Positions 26,140-35,036 of a stretch of DNA of 64,000 nt are shown here, in pieces (positions within the stretch are counted from its first letter, which is position 1; the number at the start of each line of letters is the position of its first letter). This DNA comes from Chitinophagales bacterium (GTDB lineage Bacteria > Bacteroidota > Bacteroidia > Chitinophagales > LD1): assembly GCA_016786765.1 (NCBI GenBank), contig JAEUUZ010000025.1:62001-126000 (forward strand), given 5' to 3'. The notes beneath the pieces were generated by a model, which did not search any database, was not told the DNA's origin, and was given only the letters and a program-made list of their open reading frames with translations. The translations under genes and the position numbers were made by a program.

Positions 26140-28080
26140 ATGCAAATTAAATTATTACTCGTATTGCTCATGTGGAGTGTTTTTTCATCTGCATTCTGTC
26201 AGGCACAGTACGATGAAAACTTCATCGACAAAATTGCCTTATCGGAGCAACAACATCGTAAACTGAATACAGATGGGGTTGTGTTGGCGAATTCGGGTAA
26301 TTACGATTTGAAATATGCCAAGATTACTATCTTCCCTTTAGCCGTTTTTACCGGAGGAAACTTATCCGGGAATGTGCTTTATGTATTGCATCGTATTTCC
26401 GGTAATCAGTTGGAATTTGATTTGCGCAACGGAATGAACATAGATGCTGTTGTTATCAATGGAGTTCCAACTACGGTTACACAAAGTGGCGATATAGTAA
26501 CGGTTGATATGCCTAATGGCAGTTCTTCCTTTTACGATACTATAGTTATGGCTTACTCCGGAAATGTAACCGCTTCGGGTTTTGGTTCGTTTGGGAATAC
26601 TAAACAGGGACCGGACAGTGTACCTGTGCTGTGGACCCTCTCTGAACCTTATGGCGCAAGAGATTGGATGCCTTGTAAAATGACACTCACGGACAAGATT
26701 GATTCCTTTGATATTTTCATACAGTCTAGGGGCAACTTAAAAGGAATTTCGAATGGTGTACTGAAGGCATTGATTCCACAAACAAATGGAGATACCTTAT
26801 ATCATTGGCATCATAGTTATCCAATTGCAACGTATCTTATTGCCATCGCCTTAACCAACTACGATACATTTTCGCGTGTTGCAAATACGGCACATGGAGC
26901 TATACCTATTCATTATTACCATTATCCGCAAAGTAAAACCGAATGGGAGCGCGATGAAATAAATGTAACAAACGCTATGTTGTTTTTCGATTCGCTATTC
27001 GGTGAGTACCCTTTTAAACGCGATCATTACGGACAAACACAATTCAGTTGGGGTGGGGGAATGGAGCACCAGTCCAACTCGTTTATGTTTAACATCTTCT
27101 TCGATTTAGCAGCCCATGAGTTAGCCCACCAATGGTTTGGCGATAAACTTACTTGTGCTTCATGGAAGGAAATTTGGCTAAATGAAGGTTTCGCTACATA
27201 CTGCTCAGGGCTTTGCTTTCAGCGTTATCAGCCACAATATTGGGATATATTTCTGAAGAACAATCAGGAGCGTGGTTGCCGCGAAAAAAATGGAAGTGTA
27301 GCTGTAGATGATACTACTAGCGTGCCCCGAATTTTTAGTGGTTTTTTAAGTTACAGTAAGGGGGCATATGTATTGCATATGTTGCGCGGACAATTAGGTG
27401 ATAGTTTGTTCTTTCTTTCGTTGCGTAATTATCTTTCAGATAGTTTATTGGTATACAACTATACACGAACAGTTGATTTGCAAAAAAATCTCGAGCAAAC
27501 ATCCGGCAAAACGCTTCATCGTTTTTTTGATCAGTGGGTGTTTAAACGTGGATACCCATCCTACCAATTGTTATGGTCTAAACGGGAGCAAAATTTGGAT
27601 CTTCAATTGTTCCAAACCACTTCAGATACTTCTGTTTCTTTTTTCGAAATGAATACCCCTATTTATTTTAAAAGTTCGGATTGGGATACTACCATTTGGG
27701 TAAATCACACCTACTCGGGTCAGCAATGGGCGTGGCAGTTTTCACACAGCATCGATTCGGTGTACTTTGATCCGGAGCGTTGGATTTTATCGGCCAATAA
27801 TGCAGTATACGAGGTGCCGGATCTGAATGATGAAAGCAAAATCTTCTTGTTCCCTAATCCCCCCATGCAGCAATTGAATGTAATGATAAACGGTCGTGCT
27901 GCTGAAGCATACACTGTTTCTGTGTTTGATGTACAAGGTAAGTTGGTCGTACCTGAACAAACTTTCAGTAATCGATATGTTTTACCGTTAGATGTAAGTA
28001 CCCTTTCGCAAGGCGAATACACAGTAAAAGTGTTGGCAGATAGAAAGTATTTAAAATCGGTGAAGTTTCTGAAACGTTGA
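26140..28080 (+). CDS. M1-family metallopeptidase with T9SS type A tail
   Basis: 646 residues from the ATG at 26140, which gives the best signal peptide (MQIKLLLVLLMWSVFSSAFCQA). The catalytic zinc motif HELAHQWFGDK...WLNEGFA is at about residues 326-352 (HExxH with the Glu 18 residues on). The exopeptidase motif is GGMEHQ instead of the classic GAMEN, seen in several bacterial aminopeptidase N-like enzymes. A C-terminal sorting domain (IFLFPNPPMQQLNVM ... GEYTVKVLADRKYLKSVKFLKR) marks it as surface-exposed or secreted through T9SS. Probably removes N-terminal residues from peptides outside the cell. Confidence 0.9.
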   Translation: MQIKLLLVLLMWSVFSSAFCQAQYDENFIDKIALSEQQHRKLNTDGVVLANSGNYDLKYAKITIFPLAVFTGGNLSGNVLYVLHRISGNQLEFDLRNGMNIDAVVINGVPTTVTQSGDIVTVDMPNGSSSFYDTIVMAYSGNVTASGFGSFGNTKQGPDSVPVLWTLSEPYGARDWMPCKMTLTDKIDSFDIFIQSRGNLKGISNGVLKALIPQTNGDTLYHWHHSYPIATYLIAIALTNYDTFSRVANTAHGAIPIHYYHYPQSKTEWERDEINVTNAMLFFDSLFGEYPFKRDHYGQTQFSWGGGMEHQSNSFMFNIFFDLAAHELAHQWFGDKLTCASWKEIWLNEGFATYCSGLCFQRYQPQYWDIFLKNNQERGCREKNGSVAVDDTTSVPRIFSGFLSYSKGAYVLHMLRGQLGDSLFFLSLRNYLSDSLLVYNYTRTVDLQKNLEQTSGKTLHRFFDQWVFKRGYPSYQLLWSKREQNLDLQLFQTTSDTSVSFFEMNTPIYFKSSDWDTTIWVNHTYSGQQWAWQFSHSIDSVYFDPERWILSANNAVYEVPDLNDESKIFLFPNPPMQQLNVMINGRAAEAYTVSVFDVQGKLVVPEQTFSNRYVLPLDVSTLSQGEYTVKVLADRKYLKSVKFLKR

Positions 28081-29448
28081 TTACGCCATCGCTTCAATCA
28101 AATCAAACTCTGTTATAATCGCTAAATCTCCGGTTGGCTTTGTTACTAAAACAGCAGAATTGTCTTTCGTGATATGTTTAGAAATATCGGTTGAAGTTGA
28201 ATTCCAGTCCACAAATGGAAATGCCTTTGCCATCACATCACCTACTTTTGCAGTCTTAGCCTCCGGATTATCTATAAGCAAATGCAGAATTTTGTTTTCG
28301 GCAATACTTCCAATTACTTTCTCGCTTTCTATTATGGGTAATTGTGTCAATCCCTTTTCTTTCATTTTATGAAATGCTTCAATGATAGTGTCTTCAGCAG
28401 ATGCACTAATCAATTGGTTCAAATCTTTTTTGCGCTCAATGATGGACTTAGCGGTGATTACTTCGTCTTTCAAAAAGCCACGTTCGCGCATCCAATCATC
28501 GTTGTATACTTTGCCTACATAACGGCTACCATGATCGTGAAATATAATCACCACATTATCACCTTCTTTGAAGCGATCGGCCATTTGTAATACGCCTTGC
28601 ATTACTGCCCCCCCCGAATACCCTGTGAATAGACCTTCTTCGCGCGCTAATCTTCTACACATCAAAGCGGCATCTTTATCATTTACTTGTTCTACATAAT
28701 CAATAACGGAAAAATCGAAATTCCCAGGAATGATATCTTGACCAATCCCTTCAATCAAATAGGGATATACTTCTTTGTAATCCATTTCACCTGTTTCCTT
28801 GAATCGCTTCAATAATGAACCATAAGAATCTACTGCAAGTGTATGTATATTTTGGTTTTTTTCTTTTAAGTAAGTAGCCGTTCCTGTCATTGTGCCTCCG
28901 GTTCCAATAGTAGCAACAAAGTGGGTGATTTGCCCATCGGTTTGATTCCAGATTTCCGGACCGGTAGTTAAATAATGGGCCTTACGGTTCGATAAGTTTT
29001 CGTATTGATTTATAAAACACGAATTCGGAATTTCGTGCGAGAGTCGATGCGCAACCGAGTGGTAGTTTCTTGGGTCATCATTCGCTACATTGGTAGGACA
29101 AACAATCACTTCGGCTCCTATAGCACGAAGGATGTCGATTTTTTCTTTCGATTGTTTATCGGTTGTAGTGAAGATGCATTTATAGCCTTTAACAGCAGCA
29201 GCAAGCGCTAAGCCCATACCTGTATTTCCAGAAGTACATTCGATGATTGTTCCGCCCGGTTTCAATGCTCCGGAAGCTTCAGCATCTAAAACCATTTGTA
29301 AGCCAATTCTATCTTTAATGGAGTTGCCCGGATTGAAATATTCCACCTTAGCAAAAAGGTTGGCTTTGATAATGTCTTTTCCAATTTTATTGATGCGAAC
29401 GAGAGGTGTATTCCCAATAGTATCTAGAATAGAGTCAAAAACTTGCAT
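28081..29448 (-). CDS. PLP-dependent cysteine/cystathionine synthase with CBS domains
   Basis: 455 residues. The PLP lysine is Lys45 in NPGNSIKDRIG; the phosphate loop is SGNTGMGLA and the second loop is ATIGTGGTMTG. Residues about 340-450 hold a pair of CBS modules (ASAEDTIIEAFHKMKEKGLTQLPI; TKPTGDLAIITEFDLI), so the layout matches cystathionine beta-synthase rather than the shorter CysK. It would join serine (or O-acetylserine) with homocysteine or sulfide. It abuts the M1 peptidase gene with zero bases between the two stop codons. Confidence 0.88.
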   Translation of the reverse strand: MQVFDSILDTIGNTPLVRINKIGKDIIKANLFAKVEYFNPGNSIKDRIGLQMVLDAEASGALKPGGTIIECTSGNTGMGLALAAAVKGYKCIFTTTDKQSKEKIDILRAIGAEVIVCPTNVANDDPRNYHSVAHRLSHEIPNSCFINQYENLSNRKAHYLTTGPEIWNQTDGQITHFVATIGTGGTMTGTATYLKEKNQNIHTLAVDSYGSLLKRFKETGEMDYKEVYPYLIEGIGQDIIPGNFDFSVIDYVEQVNDKDAALMCRRLAREEGLFTGYSGGAVMQGVLQMADRFKEGDNVVIIFHDHGSRYVGKVYNDDWMRERGFLKDEVITAKSIIERKKDLNQLISASAEDTIIEAFHKMKEKGLTQLPIIESEKVIGSIAENKILHLLIDNPEAKTAKVGDVMAKAFPFVDWNSTSTDISKHITKDNSAVLVTKPTGDLAIITEFDLIEAMA

Positions 29449-29515
29449 GCGTATATTTTTCGTAAAGATAATATTTACGGTTAAGTCTCTAAGTTATGTT
29501 GTGGATAAGGTAGGA

Positions 29516-30028
29516 TTACGACTTAGTGGTCATTGCTTTTTCCAATCGCTCAATTGTGGCTAATGTAGCCGGACAATATTGCAGGTTATTGGTGTACACC
29601 TTAGTTTGATCGAGAAAATCTTTACGTTTCAAGTGCGGAAATCCACTACAGTCAATAGGTCTTATGGCATACACACTACATTTGTTGGTACGGAGATTGA
29701 GGTGTTGACAAGGTTGATTTTGATTTACAATATCGCCATTGTCTTCATCAATTTTCAGATACTTTTTGAAATATTGATCATAGGTCATGCCCACATGTTC
29801 AGCAATCTTCTTTACTTCCGATTTTTTGAAAGTAGGCGTCATTGTTCGGCAACAATTTGAACATTCCAAACAATCCACTTCCTTCCAAACCTGTGTTTCG
29901 ATTTGTTTTACTTCTTTCAGTAAGTGAGCGGGCTTTCTTCGGGCTAGTTTTTTAAGAAATTCACCTAAATGTTTTTTCTTTTGGTGAGCTCTTCTGATTA
30001 ATTGTTGAAGTGGTAATGTTTTATTCAT
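29516..30028 (-). CDS. YkgJ-family cysteine cluster protein
   Basis: 170 residues. The N-terminal 35 residues are very basic (RRAHQKKKHLGEFLKKLARRK). Cys cluster VDCLECSNCCRTM (about residues 53-65) plus CQHLN, KCSVYAIRPIDC, and QYC form the 8-Cys YkgJ/UPF0153 domain, thought to bind zinc or an iron-sulfur cluster. Function unknown. Starts about 67 bases from the upstream cysteine synthase gene's start direction; a terminator hairpin separates it from the small lipoprotein. Confidence 0.85.
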   Translation of the reverse strand: MNKTLPLQQLIRRAHQKKKHLGEFLKKLARRKPAHLLKEVKQIETQVWKEVDCLECSNCCRTMTPTFKKSEVKKIAEHVGMTYDQYFKKYLKIDEDNGDIVNQNQPCQHLNLRTNKCSVYAIRPIDCSGFPHLKRKDFLDQTKVYTNNLQYCPATLATIERLEKAMTTKS

Positions 30029-30077
30029 CGTTAAGCGACAGCGGATTCTTGGATTGAGGAAATAGTTGAAATAAAAA

Positions 30078-30101
30078 AGTCCCGAACAATTAGTCGGGAC
30101 T
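30078..30101 (-). terminator. Terminator of small Ala-rich lipoprotein gene
   Basis: Stem AGTCCCGA (30078-30085) with TCGGGACT (30094-30101), 8-base loop, and a T-run on the minus strand (30073-30078 A-run on plus). Confidence 0.8.
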
Positions 30102-30124
30102 CCTTTATCTTTTGAAGAGTTAGA

Positions 30125-30361
30125 TTACTTCTTAACAACTTCTTTAACTGCAGTAGCAGCTTCAGCAGTTTTAGCAGCAGCAGAGTCAACAACTGCAACA
30201 GCAGTAGAATCAACAACAGCAGCAGCTTCAGTAGCAACTTCAGTTACTGCAGTAGCAGCAGAATCAACAGCAGCAGTAGCAGCTTCTTCAGCTGGTTTGT
30301 TGTTACAAGCAGCTAATACTACACCGGCAACAACTGCGAAAGAGAAGAATAATTTTTTCAT
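30125..30361 (-). CDS. Small alanine-rich lipoprotein
   Basis: 78 residues. Lipoprotein signal LAACNNKPAEEA (lipobox Cys19). The mature part is built of near-repeats of the kind AAxxVDSxA/EVATEAAAVVDSTA, 45% Ala plus Val, Glu, Thr, and looks like an amphipathic helix. Its codons make the other reading frames open as well: one frame is an unbroken Leu-rich string. The ATG at 30361 gives a good signal peptide. Probably a cell-envelope spacer or stabilising lipoprotein, but no family was recognised. Confidence 0.65.
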   Translation of the reverse strand: MKKLFFSFAVVAGVVLAACNNKPAEEAATAAVDSAATAVTEVATEAAAVVDSTAVAVVDSAAAKTAEAATAVKEVVKK

Positions 30362-30453
30362 TTCTTTTTGAGTTTTTTAAATTTGGGTTAAATAATTGAC
30401 GTGCGAATGTAATATGACTTTTTGATAAAATATAACAATTATTTGTTAAAATT

Positions 30454-31761
30454 TTATTTTTCTCGGAAAATGATGCTAATCGGCACCCCTTTCAACGGGA
30501 AATGTTTCCTTAACTGGTTTTCCAAAAAGTGCTTATAGCTATCGCCTATATACTTTGGATGGTTAGCAAAGAAGGCAAAAGTAGGTGTTCTTGACGGTAT
30601 TTGCGTTATATATTTGATAGTCACTAACTTCCCTGATACTGCAGGTGGATGATAACGTTCAATTTCTTTCAACATAACCTCGTTCAAACGGGCAGTAGGT
30701 ATTTTGATATTCATATTGCCGTAAATCTCCTCTATCAAATCGACTAATTTGAAAATACGTTGTTTTTCTAATGCCGAAATAAATAAAAGCGGTATATCAT
30801 TAAAAGGAGCCAATTTACGTTTCAGTTCATCTTCGAACTTAAGGATGGTTTTATCGTCCTTTTTTACCAAATCCCACTTATTGATACAAATAATAATGCC
30901 TCGTTTCTTTTTAACGGCCATTCTGAAAATGGTCAAATCTTGTTGTGATAACTCGGTAGTAGCGTCAAAAACAACTACAGCCACATCCGATTCATCAACG
31001 GCTTTTACTGCTCGAATAACTGAATAAAACTCCAAGTCTTCGTGTACTTTAGCCTTTCTTCGGATACCTGCTGTATCAATCAGCCAAAATTTCTTGTCAA
31101 ATTTTGAATATAATGTATGTATAGAATCGCGTGTAGTGCCGGCTATATTCGTAACGATGTTGCGATCTTCACCTAACAAAGCATTTACCAATGATGATTT
31201 CCCAACATTCGGCTGTCCTATGATACACACCTTAGGAATCTCTAATTCCTCTTTTTCTACAATATCGTCTGGAATTAGTTCTACCAAAGCATCCAAAACC
31301 TCACCTGTTCCACTTCCGGTCATGGCTGAAAGGCTGAACATATTTTCAAACCCTAAGCTGTAAAATTCGTTGGCGTTCATCAATCGCTCGAAATTATCGC
31401 ATTTGTTCACCACCAAAAAAACTTTCTTTGGTGAACGTCTGAGGATATTGGCGAATTCATCGTCTAAATCCGTGATTCCGCAAGTAGCATCCACCACAAA
31501 GAATAGTATCGATGCTTCTTCCATGGCAATCATTACCTGGTCGCGTATATTTTTCTCGAAAACATCTTGCGAACGAGGTACAAATCCACCGGTATCAATA
31601 ATGTTGAACTTCTTTCCTCCCCACTCGCCTTCGCCATAAATTCGATCACGGGTAACCCCGCTCACATCATCAATAATGGCTTTGCGCTCTTCAATGAGAC
31701 GATTAAAAAGGGTTGATTTTCCGACATTTGGTCGGCCGACAATAGCTACAGTAAAACTCAT
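30454..31761 (-). CDS. der: GTPase Der (EngA), ribosome assembly
   Basis: 435 residues. Two tandem GTPase domains: G1 boxes GRPNVGKSTLF (residues 9-19) and GQPNVGKSS (about 184-192), G3 boxes DTGG and DTAG, and NKCD/NKWD as G4. The C-terminal KH-like domain (about 350-435) binds 50S precursor rRNA. Der is essential for late 50S subunit assembly. Alone on its transcript; downstream gene is more than 90 bases away. Confidence 0.96.
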   Translation of the reverse strand: MSFTVAIVGRPNVGKSTLFNRLIEERKAIIDDVSGVTRDRIYGEGEWGGKKFNIIDTGGFVPRSQDVFEKNIRDQVMIAMEEASILFFVVDATCGITDLDDEFANILRRSPKKVFLVVNKCDNFERLMNANEFYSLGFENMFSLSAMTGSGTGEVLDALVELIPDDIVEKEELEIPKVCIIGQPNVGKSSLVNALLGEDRNIVTNIAGTTRDSIHTLYSKFDKKFWLIDTAGIRRKAKVHEDLEFYSVIRAVKAVDESDVAVVVFDATTELSQQDLTIFRMAVKKKRGIIICINKWDLVKKDDKTILKFEDELKRKLAPFNDIPLLFISALEKQRIFKLVDLIEEIYGNMNIKIPTARLNEVMLKEIERYHPPAVSGKLVTIKYITQIPSRTPTFAFFANHPKYIGDSYKHFLENQLRKHFPLKGVPISIIFREK

Positions 31762-31797
31762 AATATGGGGTAAATGTACTCGTTTTTTTGAAAGAAC

Positions 31798-32127
31798 TTA
31801 AACGAGTGACGATATATAGGCTGCATTAATGTCTTCGTGGGAAGCATTGTAGATGCATTTACCGTCTTTTATTAATAGTGCTTGAGGCGATTGATGCACT
31901 ACGGAAAGCCTATCGGCAATCAGATTCGAAACAGAACGAAAGCTAATGAGGTCTAGCAAATAAACTTCTGTGCTACTTGAAGTAGGCCATGCCAATTCGA
32001 ATGAACGCTTCGCCATTGCACTCACCGAACAGCGTGTACTATGCTTGAAAATTAAAACGGGATTGATTTTAGATTGCTCTAGAAGGGAAGCGAACTTTTC
32101 TTCAGAGGAGAGTGCTAACCACTGCAT
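31798..32127 (-). CDS. ytxJ: Bacillithiol-system redox-active protein YtxJ
   Basis: 109 residues. Thioredoxin-like fold with the monothiol CxxS-type active site FKHSTRCSVSAMAK (Cys at about 33). YtxJ/BrxC-like proteins are de-bacillithiolases, so the organism probably makes bacillithiol. Conserved HQSPQALLI and HEDINAAY blocks match the family. The preceding small lipoprotein gene ends 13 bases before its start codon, so they share an mRNA. Confidence 0.85.
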   Translation of the reverse strand: MQWLALSSEEKFASLLEQSKINPVLIFKHSTRCSVSAMAKRSFELAWPTSSSTEVYLLDLISFRSVSNLIADRLSVVHQSPQALLIKDGKCIYNASHEDINAAYISSLV

Positions 32128-32140
32128 AAAATACTTTGAT

Positions 32141-32269
32141 TTATGCTCTTGGCTCAGCAGTTTTGTTTTCTACTTTTGAATAGGTTGGGCATGTATGACG
32201 ATCGCATGACGAAAGTGCAACTGATAATGTAGCTACTACACCCAAAATGATTAAGAATTTCTTGCTCAT
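32141..32269 (-). CDS. 42-residue lipoprotein
   Basis: A very small open frame from the ATG at 32269: residues 1-22 form a lipoprotein signal (MSKKFLIILGVVATLS...SSC, lipobox Cys22), with a mature part of only 20 residues (CDRHTCPTYSKVENKTAEPR). The clear signal, start and stop positions, and its place 13 bases before ytxJ support it being a real gene. The mature tail's second Cys could pair with YtxJ chemistry, but that is speculation. Confidence 0.7.
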   Translation of the reverse strand: MSKKFLIILGVVATLSVALSSCDRHTCPTYSKVENKTAEPRA

Positions 32270-32366
32270 AACTCCTGATTTATTTTAAGAACGTAAATGT
32301 AATTTTTTTATTGTAAACCAAAAGTATTGGGAAATTGTTTATTTGCAGTCAATAAAAGCACTTTAA

Positions 32367-33716
32367 ATGAGAATACACTTTATTGCTATTGGAGGAGCCA
32401 TTATGCACAATATGGCCATCGTGCTGAAACGCCAAGGGCACAATGTCTCCGGTTCCGATGATAAGATAGCCGATCCGGCTAGAACGAATCTGGAAAAGGA
32501 AGGATTGTTGCCTGAAGCCATTGGCTTTTTTGCCGAAAGAATTACGTCTGATATTGATGCAATTATCCTAGGAATGCATGCCCACGAAGACAATGAAGAA
32601 CTGGAGCGAGCACAGGAGTTGGGGGTGAAAATCTATTCATTCCCGCACTTTATCTATGAAATTGCCAAGAACAAAAAGCGGGTAGTGATTGCCGGCAGTC
32701 ATGGCAAAACATCTATCACATCTATGGTGATGCATGCGCTTAAAGCGAATGGACTGCAATTCGATTATTTGGTTGGGGCTGCTGTAAAAGGCTTTGATAC
32801 AGCCGTAAAGCTGAGCGATGATGCACCTATCATTGTATTGGAGGGCGATGAATACTTGGCCTCTCCATTACATAAAGAATCGAAATTTATGTTTTACCAT
32901 CCGCATGTGGCGTTGGTGAGTGGCATAGCTTGGGATCATATTAACGTGTTCCCGGTGTATGAAGGTTATGTGAACCAGTTTGCCAAATTTATGGACACGG
33001 TATCGGAAGATATGGTATATTTCGAAGGGGATAAAGAAATGCAAACCATTGTAGCAAACTACAAAGGAACTGCACGTATTCATCCTTATAACACTCCAAA
33101 GTACAAGGTGGTGAACGAACAAACGGTAGTTGAAGCGGAACAAGATTATGCATTAAAAGTGTTTGGCGAACATAACCTGCAAAATATAGAAGGAGCACGT
33201 TTGGTGTGCGAAAGCCTAGGGGTAAAAAAGGCCGATTTCTATACTGCCATCCAAAGTTTTGAAGGTGCTGCCAATCGGTTGCAGAAGTTGGCGGAGAATG
33301 AAAAAACAGTCATTTTTAAAGATTTCGCCCATTCACCATCGAAGCTGAAAGCCACAGTAAAAGCAGCTCGTACACAATATGCCCATCGCAAAATTATAGC
33401 GGTAATGGAATTGCATACCTTCAGTAGCTTGAATAAAGATTTCTGGGCAGAATACGAAAGTAGCATGAACGAAGCGGATGTGGCCATCGTTTATGTAGAC
33501 AAAGAAACACTAGCCCTGAAACGTATGCCTGACTTGAATATCGAAGAAGTAAAAAAGAGCTTCGGACGAGCTGATTTGAAAATTCTGCAGAACAAAGAAG
33601 CGCTGGAGCAAGAGTTACTTTCCCATTCTTATAACAATGCCATGTTGCTCTTAATGACCAGCGGTACCTTTGGTGGGATGGATGTGAAAAGTTTGACGGA
33701 TAAGGTGCTTGGTTAA
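32367..33716 (+). CDS. mpl: Mpl-like UDP-N-acetylmuramate:tripeptide ligase
   Basis: 449 residues. Mpl-type Mur ligases attach recycled L-Ala-D-Glu-mDAP tripeptide to UDP-MurNAc. The N-terminal Rossmann motif is IAIGGAIMHNMA (residues 6-17); the ATP-binding P-loop is GSHGKTS (110-116); LEGDEY (about 155-160) and SGIAWDHINVFP carry metal and substrate residues; NLQNIEGA and FAHSPSK are Mur-ligase blocks. No mur gene neighbours. The exonuclease gene follows after 41 bases. Confidence 0.88.
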   Translation: MRIHFIAIGGAIMHNMAIVLKRQGHNVSGSDDKIADPARTNLEKEGLLPEAIGFFAERITSDIDAIILGMHAHEDNEELERAQELGVKIYSFPHFIYEIAKNKKRVVIAGSHGKTSITSMVMHALKANGLQFDYLVGAAVKGFDTAVKLSDDAPIIVLEGDEYLASPLHKESKFMFYHPHVALVSGIAWDHINVFPVYEGYVNQFAKFMDTVSEDMVYFEGDKEMQTIVANYKGTARIHPYNTPKYKVVNEQTVVEAEQDYALKVFGEHNLQNIEGARLVCESLGVKKADFYTAIQSFEGAANRLQKLAENEKTVIFKDFAHSPSKLKATVKAARTQYAHRKIIAVMELHTFSSLNKDFWAEYESSMNEADVAIVYVDKETLALKRMPDLNIEEVKKSFGRADLKILQNKEALEQELLSHSYNNAMLLLMTSGTFGGMDVKSLTDKVLG

Positions 33717-33757
33717 ACGAGTCATTAATTTTTGTAGGTTTACACAAAATTTTTACC

Positions 33758-34555
33758 GTGGCACAACCTGATTTGTTCGGCTTTAAACTGAACCTGAAAA
33801 AACCGCTTGCTTTCTTCGATTTGGAAACTACCGGAGTGGATATCGCCAAAGACAGAATTGTTGAAATTGGTGTTATTCGTATCAATATCGATCAAAGCCA
33901 AGATCGAATGTCGATGCGTATCAATCCAACTATCCCAATTCCATTGGAAGCATCGCAAGTGCATGGTATATATGATGAAGATGTGGTCACCTGCCCTACC
34001 TTTAAAGAAGTAGCGCAACAAATTTTCGATTTCTTGGATCCATGCGACTTTGCAGGGTACAACTCGAATTATTTCGACATCCCCATGTTGTTGGAAGAAT
34101 TCATGCGCGTTGGAATTGCCTTAGATATTGAGAAACGCAATTTAGTGGATGTGTTCAAAATTTTCACCCACTACGAAAGACGCGATTTATCTTCAGCCTA
34201 TAAATTCTATTGCGACAAAACCATCGAGAACGCACACAGTGCCGAAGCCGATATTCAGGCAACATATGAAGTGTTGTTGGCGCAGTTACAACGCTACGAC
34301 ACCTTGGAAAACGATATGCGTGTGTTGCACGAACTCACGAATAAAGATATTATTATCGACAGTGGCAGACGTTTCGTCTATCAAAACGGCAAGCCAACCG
34401 TGAATTTCGGGAAGCATAAAGGAAAGTCGGTAGAGCAGGTTTTGAAAGAAGAACCAAGTTACTATTCATGGATGATGCAGGGTGATTTCCCGGCTCACAC
34501 CAAACAAAAGTTTAAAGAATTTAAAGAGGCTTTCGATGCCAAAAAACGATTCTAA
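33758..34555 (+). CDS. DEDDh 3'-5' exonuclease with C-terminal DUF3820-like domain
   Basis: 265 residues, GTG start. Exo motifs: FFDLETTGVD (residues 19-28, Asp21/Glu23), YNSNYFDIPML, and NAHSAEADI as the His...Asp pair, as in DnaQ-type proofreading exonucleases. The last 80 residues, beginning RFVYQNGKPTVNFGKHKGKSV and ending near YYSWMMQGDF, match the DUF3820 accessory domain. No polymerase domain; likely a free-standing repair or RNA/DNA trimming nuclease. Confidence 0.88.
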   Translation: MAQPDLFGFKLNLKKPLAFFDLETTGVDIAKDRIVEIGVIRINIDQSQDRMSMRINPTIPIPLEASQVHGIYDEDVVTCPTFKEVAQQIFDFLDPCDFAGYNSNYFDIPMLLEEFMRVGIALDIEKRNLVDVFKIFTHYERRDLSSAYKFYCDKTIENAHSAEADIQATYEVLLAQLQRYDTLENDMRVLHELTNKDIIIDSGRRFVYQNGKPTVNFGKHKGKSVEQVLKEEPSYYSWMMQGDFPAHTKQKFKEFKEAFDAKKRF

Positions 34556-34601
34556 ACAATTATCTGCTTTTTTAGTTTTATAGTTCATCAATTTGTATTC
34601 A

Positions 34602-35036
34602 ATGTCGCACACTAAACATAAATTATCTGCCACGGCTCGCGTAGAAGTGCGATTTAACGATTGCGACCCTTTGGGTATTGTGTGGCATGGGAACTATATT
34701 AAGTTTTTAGAAGACGGACGTGAAGCATTTAGCAAAAAGTACGGATTCGATTATTTCAGTTTTTACAACAAAGGTTATGCTGCACCCATTGTGCATGTTT
34801 CTTGCGATTATCGAAAGTCGTTGAAGTATAGAGATATAGCGCTCATTGAAGCCACTTTCCGAAAAACCGATGCAGCCAAAATTATCTTCGATTATGTAAT
34901 TCGAAAGGAAAGCGATGGCGAGATAGTATGTAAAGGCAATACCGTACAAGTATTTGTGCATAAAGATACCATGGAGTTGAGCCTCACAGTGCCTGATTTT
35001 ATTGACGAATGGAAAAAAGAAGTGGGTCTGTTATGA
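34602..35036 (+). CDS. Hotdog-fold acyl thioesterase of the polyketide cluster
   Basis: 144 residues from the ATG at 34602. A 4HBT thioesterase: VRFNDCDPLGIVWHGNYIKFLEDGREA carries the active-site Asp/His-like segment of the 4-hydroxybenzoyl-CoA thioesterase family. Its stop codon overlaps the next start (ATGA), so it is translationally coupled to the ketosynthase and probably releases or edits acyl chains in the same pathway. The 46-base gap upstream means the cluster could still be read from mpl. Confidence 0.85.
   Translation: MSHTKHKLSATARVEVRFNDCDPLGIVWHGNYIKFLEDGREAFSKKYGFDYFSFYNKGYAAPIVHVSCDYRKSLKYRDIALIEATFRKTDAAKIIFDYVIRKESDGEIVCKGNTVQVFVHKDTMELSLTVPDFIDEWKKEVGLL

Noticed and set aside
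30078-30101. CRISPR-like or other array around the short repeats at 30.1 kb
   Set aside because: The repeats are codon-level, within one small gene; no spacer structure. The hairpin at 30078 is a plain terminator.
30031-30237. Leu-rich 68-residue open frame
   Set aside because: It is the shifted frame of the Ala-rich lipoprotein gene, created by its repeated GCAGCA codons; no independent start or family.
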